From Acorus gramineus (Eukaryota; Streptophyta; Magnoliopsida; Acorales; Acoraceae), in contig CM060847.1 in NCBI GenBank assembly GCA_030737835.1, forward strand, positions 25,780,438 through 25,844,437: a stretch of DNA of 64,000 nucleotides, read 5' to 3'. The notes beneath the pieces were generated by a model. That model saw nothing but the letters and a program-made list of their open reading frames with translations. It had not been told where the DNA came from and ran no database searches. Shown one piece after another: positions 57,855 through 64,000 of this stretch (positions are counted from its first letter, which is position 1; each line of letters starts with the position of its first letter). Position numbers and translations under genes: made by a program.

Positions 57855-60800
57855 GTTCTTGTTCTCCCTTTGCCTTGTCTTCTACTACGGGTACTCCTGC
57901 TTATTGGATATTTGATTCGGGTGCCTCACATCACATGACGCCTGATAGTTCTGTCCTCATTGCATGCTCACCTGCACCCTCACACCTACCTTCGATTCAT
58001 ACTGCTAATGGCTCTCCTTTAGTCATCATGCAGTGTGGATCGATCACCACCACATCTCATCCCACTGGCCGCCTTTCATTACCCTTTGTTTTGCATGTTC
58101 CTGAGCTTTGCATGAATCTTGTGTCTATTAGTCGATTGTGTGATTCTGGATTCACCGTTACCTTTACCTCTTCTGGGTGTTTTGTGCAGGATCCACGTTC
58201 AGGGCAGAGGATTGGTGTTGGTCGTCGGATTGGCGGACTATATTATGTAAAATATCTCCATCTTCCTATACCCGATCCTTCAGTTTTCTGTGGCACTGTC
58301 ACCTCTGATACTAATTTGTGGCATAAAAGGTTAGGTCATGTTTTTGAGTCTCGACTTAAAGACCTTATGCAATATGGGATTTAGGTGGTGTTTCATTTTC
58401 TCCTCTTTCTGTTAGTGAGGGTTGTAAATTGACCAAACCTGTTGCTACTCCATTCCATTCTAGTAGTCATCAGTCCTCTAGTCCATTTGAGCTTGTTCAT
58501 TCTGATATTTGGGTCCTTCTCATATCATGTCAAAGAGTGGTTTTTCGTATTATATCAGTTTTATTAATGACTATTCTCACTTGACCTGGATTTATTTATT
58601 GCGTCATCGATCTGAGGTCCCAAAGATATATGAGGTCTTTACCACTATGATTCACACCTAGTTTCAGACTTGTATCAAGGCCTTTAGGTCTGATTGTGCT
58701 CGAGAATATACTTCTTCCACGATGTATTCTCTTCTTCAATCTCATGGCACTCTCTTCCAGCAATCATGCATTTATACTCATGAGCAGAATGATGTTGCTG
58801 AAAGAAAACATCGTCATATTCTTGAGACTGCTCGTTCCCTCTTACTTTCTTTCTCAGTCCCCAGCACATTCTGGGTTGAGGCTGCTCTTCTATCTGTTCA
58901 TCTTATCAAATCACTCCCTCTTCTGTCCTCTCTGGCATAACTTCTCATGAGCGCCTTTACTCCTCCAAACCTTATTATAGCATACTTCACACTTTTAGAT
59001 GTACTTGTTTTGTGCTTCTCCCTCCTCATCAACGCACCAAATTGACCGCCCGGTCAGTCAAGTATGTGTTCTTGGGGATTAGTTTCGAACACAAGGAATA
59101 TCGCTGCTACTATTCTGTTGGAGATTGTTTTTGGCTCACTCGTCATGTGTCATTTGTCGAGGATGTTCCCTATTTTTCTTCTACACCCACCGCCTCCCCT
59201 CCTCATGTGCCTTCTCCTGTTCATGCCTCTCCTATTGAGTCTCTACCTCTTCATGGGCCGTCTATTGTTCTTGAGACCGCTCCTAGTTCTACTCTCTCTG
59301 AGCCTCCTCTTGGCACTCGTACTGCTGACTACCCTGGTTCTTCGTCTCCTCTTAACACTCCTGCAGCCAACTCCCATGGTCTTCCTAGTTCTCCTATCGT
59401 GTCTCCTCTTGCTCCTCCCGCAGATGACTCCGCTAATACTTCATCTTCCACGATTGACGCACCTTGCTCTGATGTGGATCCTCGTCCCTCGACTCGTTAC
59501 CCTCAGCGTGAGCGTCATCCACTTGCCTGCTTCAGTTTTGACTCTGGACCACCTGACCAATTTGGCTTTGCATCTGTGAGTACCTATTCTCCACAGTTTC
59601 AAGCCTATCTCACCGCTATACATGCCCATCGTGAGCCCCGATCTTATTGAGAGGCATTCGAGTACCCTGAGTAGCAGTAGGCCATGGCTGAGGAGTTTCA
59701 GGCTTTGAGCAGACACAGACCTGGGATGTTATTCCTCTTCCGGATGGTGTTACACCTATCAGCTGCAAATGGATCTCCAAGATAAAGCATCGCCCTGATG
59801 GATCCATTGAATGACATAAAGCTCGTCTTGTTGCCAGAGGTTTCACACATGAGTATGGTATTGACTATGAGAAGACCTTCGCTCCCGTTGCTCAGATGAC
59901 TACTGTCCGCATCCTTCTCGTTGTTGCTGCTGTTCGTCGTTGGCCTCTCTTTCAGATGGACGTGAAGAATGCTTTTCTTCATGGTGATTTATCTGAGGTT
60001 GTTTATATGCAGCCACCTCCATGTCTCAGCACTCCTCCTCAGCATGTCTGTCGTCTTCGGCGGGCTATATATGATCTCAAACAAGCTCCTCGTGCATGGT
60101 TTGAGCATTTTTGCAGTGTTATTTTGGCAGCTGGTTTTGTTGAGAACTTTCAGGACCACTCTATGTTTGTGCAATCTTCATCGCAGGGCCGGGTTATCCT
60201 TCTTCTATATGTTGACGACATGATTATCACTGGCAATGACTCTGTAGTATTACTCTGGTCAAGAATCACCTCAGTCGACAGTTTCAGATGAAAGATCTTG
60301 GCCCTCTTCGCTACTTCCTTGGTCTCAAGATTGCACAGAGTGATCGTGGGATTCTACTCTCTCAACAGAAATATACGACTGACATTCTCGAGCGCACTGC
60401 TCTCTCAGACACTCGCAGTGCAGATACTCCTCTTGAGCTTCATGTGAAGCTTCGTCCTACAGATGGTGAGCTCCTTCCAAACCCAACTCGATACAGATAG
60501 ATTGTTGGTCAGATTGTATATCTCTGCATCACTAGACCTGACATTGCTCATGCCGTCAGTATTGTTAGTCAGTTTGTCTCGGCTCCTCGATTAGTGCATT
60601 ATGGTGCCCTTATGCGTATTCTCCGATATTTGCATGGTACTATCAACAAATCGATCTATCTGTCATCCTCTTCGAATCTGGTTCTCAGAGCTTACACTGA
60701 TGCTGATTGGGCAGGAGATCCAACCACTAGATGCTCCACCACTAGGTTCTGTATATTTCTCAGAGATTCCATCATCTCTTGGCCCAGTAAGAAATAGGAG

Positions 60801-61154
60801 GTTGTTTCTCTTTCCAGCACCGAGGCTAAGTATTGAGCGATGGCCATTACCACCAAGAAGATTGTTCATCTTAGACGTCTCTTGGTGGATCTAGGAGTTA
60901 CTATGACTGGTCCTACTCCTCTTTATTGTGATAACCGGTCTGCGATTCAGATTGCCAGCAATCTGGTCTTTCATGAGAGGACCAAACACATTGAGATCGA
61001 TTGTCACTTCGTCCTTCAGCACTTTCTTGCAGAGACATTATCGCTTCCTCATATTTTCTCTGCTGAGCAACTTGCTGATTTCTTCACGAAGACACATCCA
61101 GTTCCTCGATTCCAGTTTCTCATTCGCAAACTCACTTTGTATGATCCACCGTGA
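57855..61154 (+). pseudogene. Copia pol polyprotein, broken
   Basis: Aspartic protease WIFDSGASHHMT (near 57903); GAG-pre-integrase LWHKRLGH (58317); integrase core PFELVHSDIW (58480) and EQNDVAERKHRHILETAR (58783); a Ser/Pro-rich spacer (59160-59500); reverse transcriptase QMDVKNAFLHGDL (59955), YDLKQAPRAW and the YVDDM active site (near 60209); RNase H YTDADWAGDP (60692) and FTKTHPVPRF (61081). Stops or frameshifts occur near 58384, 58500, 58935, 59650, 60260, 60498 and 60797. Domain order RT after integrase is diagnostic of copia. Confidence 0.93.
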
Positions 61155-61166
61155 GTTTGAGGGGGT
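61149..61166 (+). promoter_or_regulatory. Polypurine tract
   Basis: GAGTTTGAGGGGG just before the 3' LTR, the usual start of plus-strand synthesis. Confidence 0.75.
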
Positions 61167-61300
61167 AGTTAGATTATATGTGTTATGTCATTACATACGT
61201 TGTGTATTACACGTGTGACTTCTATGTACTTGTATATATAAAGGATTTAAACCCTAAGAAGAATACAAGGATTCCATTATTCTATTCTTTTATTATAACA
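61167..61300 (+). repeat. 3' LTR of the copia element
   Basis: Same length as the 5' LTR. The first base is changed (AGTTAGATT instead of TGTTAGATT). Ends TATTATAACA. Confidence 0.88.
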
Positions 61301-61786
61301 GCCTTTTGAATTAGAAAAAGAAAAATTGCGCTCAAAAGCATTTCTAATTTCTAAACTACCATAATTGAACTACTCCATTCCTCGTATCAACTTTTTAAAT
61401 CAAGAAACAAATTCAAAATTCTTATGGCATTTGTTGTCTATCAAGATGTAAATTAAATACCAAATTATCATATTTTTCATATCTAAAAAAAATGAAGAAA
61501 TCAAAATCAATAAGAACAATAAATTCAAGAAGTGAAAAATTACCAACAAAAAAATAAGTGAAATTTTTTTATCCTAAAGTCTAACAGAGACGAGTGACTA
61601 GAGATAATTATATTGTGTAATAGTAGAATAATCCCCGAAAGTTTGTGTGGGTGGGCGGGTGCATGGGGGGGTAGTTGGGTTGCTGGGGCACAGTTGGAAT
61701 GGCAACACGCATTCAAATTTTTATTACAAACATAGGTGACAACTTTGGAATTTTATTATATAGTCATTTTCTGAGTTCAATAGCAA
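61301..61786. other. AT-rich intergenic DNA
   Basis: No gene or element seen. Confidence 0.5.
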
Positions 61787-61794
61787 TGCATCAC

Positions 61795-62379
61795 CAGGGT
61801 CGGTCCTGAACATAGACGACTAAGGTAGTCTCCTAGGGCCCCCATTTTTTAAGGACCTCAAAATCTAAAAAATGTTATTCATTCCTATTTTATTGAGATT
61901 TTATTTTATTTTGTACTTAATTTTTTTTTTGTTTTAAATTTTTTTCATATTTTATAGTTGTTCCTTATTTATTGGGATTTATTTATTTGTTATTTGATTT
62001 ACAGAGAAGAAACTCAGTTCACACTTTTTTTAAGATTATTTATTTCAGTTTGTTTGTCAATTTTTTTCATTTGATTTTATCTTCTTTTTTAATTTCTTTT
62101 TTTTATCCCTACTTAATTGGGATTTTGTGTTTTCATTTGTTATTTTTTAATTATTTTGTTTAATTTTTAAAAACTTATCTGTATATTATGTTAATTTTGT
62201 TTGTTCTATTTTATTAGGCTTAGTTGTTTAAAAAAATATACATTAAACTTTTAAAAATATAATTTTTTATAATAATAAAAATTAGGAAGAAAAAAAAAAG
62301 TGAATTTAGGAGCCCCTTTTACAAACATGCCTAGCCACCTAGGGCCCATTTCATTTTGTCAATCTTAGGGCCGGCCTTG
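61795..62379. mobile_element. hAT MITE, copy 2
   Basis: Starts CAGGGTCGGTCCTGAAC, ends TTAGGGCCGGCCTTG. The flanks TGCATCAC / TGCACCAT match at 6 of 8. Colinear with copy 1 at 54595-55165 in the same orientation. Confidence 0.85.
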
Positions 62380-62387
62380 TGCACCAT

Positions 62388-62818
62388 GTGTCCATGATCC
62401 ATAGCCTGATTAACGAGGGTGATTAAAACAATCTACAAAAAAAATTATATTGTGACCTAAAGGTAGAGATTTAAATTAAAGAATCAATTACTAATGACCC
62501 ATGACTCATTTAGAAAATCATACAAGTGTCTACTATAGATTGGGGTTAGATTGGGTTGTCCATGATATCAACCCGAACTCATTTCAATTTTTTATTCAAC
62601 TTAAATTGACAAACTTAGATCTGATTTTTATAACCCAACCTATATAAAAATCAAAATCAGGTTCAAGTCAAGTTCGTGTTCAGGTTATCATAGGGGGGAC
62701 GGCATTTTGTTGACTTGATAGATAAAGACATAAGTGCGTAGCCGGTCGTTTGAGGGCGACAACGAATGGATTTTAAAGTAGTTTTAGGTGTGACAAGGTA
62801 TTCAGGTTGGTTGATGAT
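62388..62818. other. Intergenic, unremarkable
   Basis: No gene recognised. Repeated words on CAACCCGAACTC, AACTTAGATCTG and similar hint at a decayed element. Confidence 0.3.
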
Positions 62819-62820
62819 CG

Positions 62821-63530
62821 TGATTCGTATCATACAAAACTTAACATACAAGGAAACTACACCAAATTTTTTTTTAAAATGAAATTGACATTGCAGTGTT
62901 TTAGGTGTGACGAAATTTCGAAGAAGCTTCACTTGTTAGAAAATGTGGAGCTCAAACGTCACCCCTTGCGTCATTTGATAAAGCAGAAACTTGTACTAGA
63001 ATGGTAAGTGATTCGTATCATATAAAACTTAACATCCAAGGAAACTACACCAAATTTTTTTTTCCAATGAAATTGACATTGCAGTGTTTTAGGTGTGACG
63101 AAATTTCGAAGAAGCTTCACTTATTGGAAAATGTAGAGCTCAAACGTCAGCCCTTGCGTGATATACACCTAAGCGGAGGAGCTTTCGTGATCAATCCGTG
63201 CTAGTTTTAGCTTCTCCTGGGGGTGGGTCTTTGCCGACGGGACCACATCTAAGGAGCGGTGCATACACATGTTCGAGTTCTAAGTGGGAGGCATTACCTC
63301 ACTACTTGTGATAATTTTGGTCCCGCGTAGAACGGGATTCTTCCTAACTTTTTGTAATTTCCATTTCTCTAGCGTCTCTCATCTCTTTGCTCTTGTTAAC
63401 TTGTTGTCAAGCTTCAGACTTATATAACACTCTTGAAGTTATATAATGTCTATCTTTTTCAAAAAGAAAAATGTCAGCCCTTGCGTCATTTGATAAAGAC
63501 AAAAACTTATACTAAACATGGTAACGCTGT
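62821..63530. repeat. Two 188-bp tandem units, the second split by an insertion
   Basis: GATTCGTATCATANAAAACT at 62822 and 63010, GACATTGCAGTGTTTTAGGT and TTCGAAGAAGCTTCACTTNT in each. Unit 2 breaks at 63159 and resumes at 63473 with GTCAGCCCTTGCGTCATTTG. Short open frames follow the repeats but no protein is recognised. Confidence 0.85.
63160..63472 (+). mobile_element. SINE-like insertion (313 bp) with 14-bp TSD
   Basis: Flanked by identical GTCAGCCCTTGCGT at 63146-63159 and 63473-63486. Begins GATATACACCTAAGCGGAGG, has a box-B-like TGTTCGAGTTC near 63271 and ends in AAAAAGAAAAAT. Length, A-rich tail and a long variable target duplication fit a SINE; a heavily truncated LINE is the alternative. 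Confidence 0.75.
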
Positions 63531-63577
63531 CTATTGAATTTTTTTATTTGAACGGTAGATACTCACTTTAATATATC

Positions 63578-64000
63578 TGTTAGATTATATGTGTTATCTT
63601 ATAATGTGTGTAGTATATTACACGTGTAACTCCTAGACATTTGTGTATATATAAAGGGATTAACCCCTAAGTAGAATATAGGGATTCCATTATTTTATTC
63701 TCTGTTTCTATCATGGTATCAGAGCCAGAAATTAAAAAAACCCTAGTTTTTTTTTTTTTGGAATCCTTCACCGTCACCGTTGTGCCCCTGCCGTCGCCGT
63801 CGTGCCTTTGCCGTCGCCGTCGCCGTCGTGCCCCTGCCGTCGCCGTCGCCGTCGTGCCCCTGCCGTCGCCGTCACCGTCGCCGTCGTGCCCCTACCGCTG
63901 CCGTCGCCGCCCCTGCCGCTGCCGGCGCCGCCCTGCCGTTGCTCGCCCAGCCCTGCCGCGACCAGCCCAGCCCAGCCCTTCTGCGCCCTGCCCTGCCCGG
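63578..64000 (+). mobile_element. Second copy of the short-LTR copia family, cut by the window edge
   Basis: LTR 63578-63713 (TGTTAGATTATATGTGTTAT ... GTTTCTATCA), primer site TGGTATCAGAGCC at 63714, then the same T-run, GGAATCCTTCA and a leader of CCGTCGCCGTCGTGCCCCTG repeats. The primer site matches the tRNA better than in copy 1. Confidence 0.9.

Larger units (their letters stand above)
56648..61300 (+). mobile_element. Ty1-copia retrotransposon with very short (134 bp) LTRs, decayed
   Basis: Both LTRs are 134 bp. The interior has a primer site, a GC-rich leader, a broken pol region in copia order (protease, integrase, RT, RNase H) and a purine tract. LTRs differ by about ten substitutions, so the insertion is not recent. 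Flanks GCTTA / GCCTT do not give a convincing 5 bp duplication. No gag homology was recognised. Short LTRs and the TGTTAGATTAT start recall the Tos17-like size class. Confidence 0.88.

Noticed and set aside
59064..59579. 171-codon leucine-rich frame
   Set aside because: Alternative frame of the Ser/Pro-rich spacer in copia pol.
1..64000. tRNA, rRNA or organelle-derived genes
   Set aside because: No tRNA cloverleaf-like or rRNA sequence noticed; the tRNA-like motifs seen are retrotransposon primer sites or SINE boxes.

Overview
The window looks like nuclear DNA of a flowering plant. It holds spliced genes with GT-AG introns, a plant-type ER Hsp70 (HSP70-17 class) and a dense layering of plant transposons (Mutator-like, hAT, Helitron, LINE, Ty1-copia, Ty3-gypsy). 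The strongly GC-rich first exon of the Hsp70 gene beside AT-rich introns leans towards a monocot, but this is inference and I cannot name the species.

Layout. 1-3243 (minus): 5' part of an HSP70-17 (Hsp110/GRP170-class ER chaperone) gene, with a Mutator-type foldback MITE in its promoter (3378-3995) and a tandem duplication over its first splice donor. 6219-18469: a degenerate 12 kb nested Mutator system. An outer MULE with ~0.65 kb inverted repeats carries a GRF zinc-finger gene and a candidate Helitron. A second complete 6.04 kb MULE (6789-12828), with its own TIRs, a broken transposase gene and an intact-looking GRF/transmembrane gene, sits inside the outer left TIR. 19195-20965: 5'-truncated LINE. 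21905-24547: hAT element with transposase remnant and a nested MULE MITE. 25054-26310: two smaller hAT-like elements. 27746-32625: the best intact protein gene, a five-exon, 534-residue multi-pass membrane protein made of repeated modules. 33450-37400: foldback elements and Ty3-gypsy fragments. 37842-39184: a solo LTR splitting an older coding-like segment. 40814-43588 (minus): FAR1/MULE transposase pseudogene ending in an apparently intact OTU cysteine-protease domain, interrupted upstream by a 3.5 kb solo LTR (43594-47069). 49366-52920: a pseudogene paralogue of the 27746 gene. 54595-62379: two copies of one hAT MITE, flanking a small 4-TM gene (55295-55639, minus) and a decayed short-LTR Ty1-copia element (56648-61300). 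62821-64000: a 188 bp tandem repeat interrupted by a SINE-like insertion with a 14 bp target duplication, then the start of a second copia element of the same family.

Likely functional: HSP70-17 (chaperone in the ER lumen), the 27746-32625 membrane protein and the 114-residue membrane protein. The last two share a four-helix module layout, so the local story is a small membrane-module family that has been multiplied within a gene (three modules in tandem) and between genes (intact copy plus pseudogene). Almost everything else is transposon sequence whose order of insertion can be read from target-site duplications.
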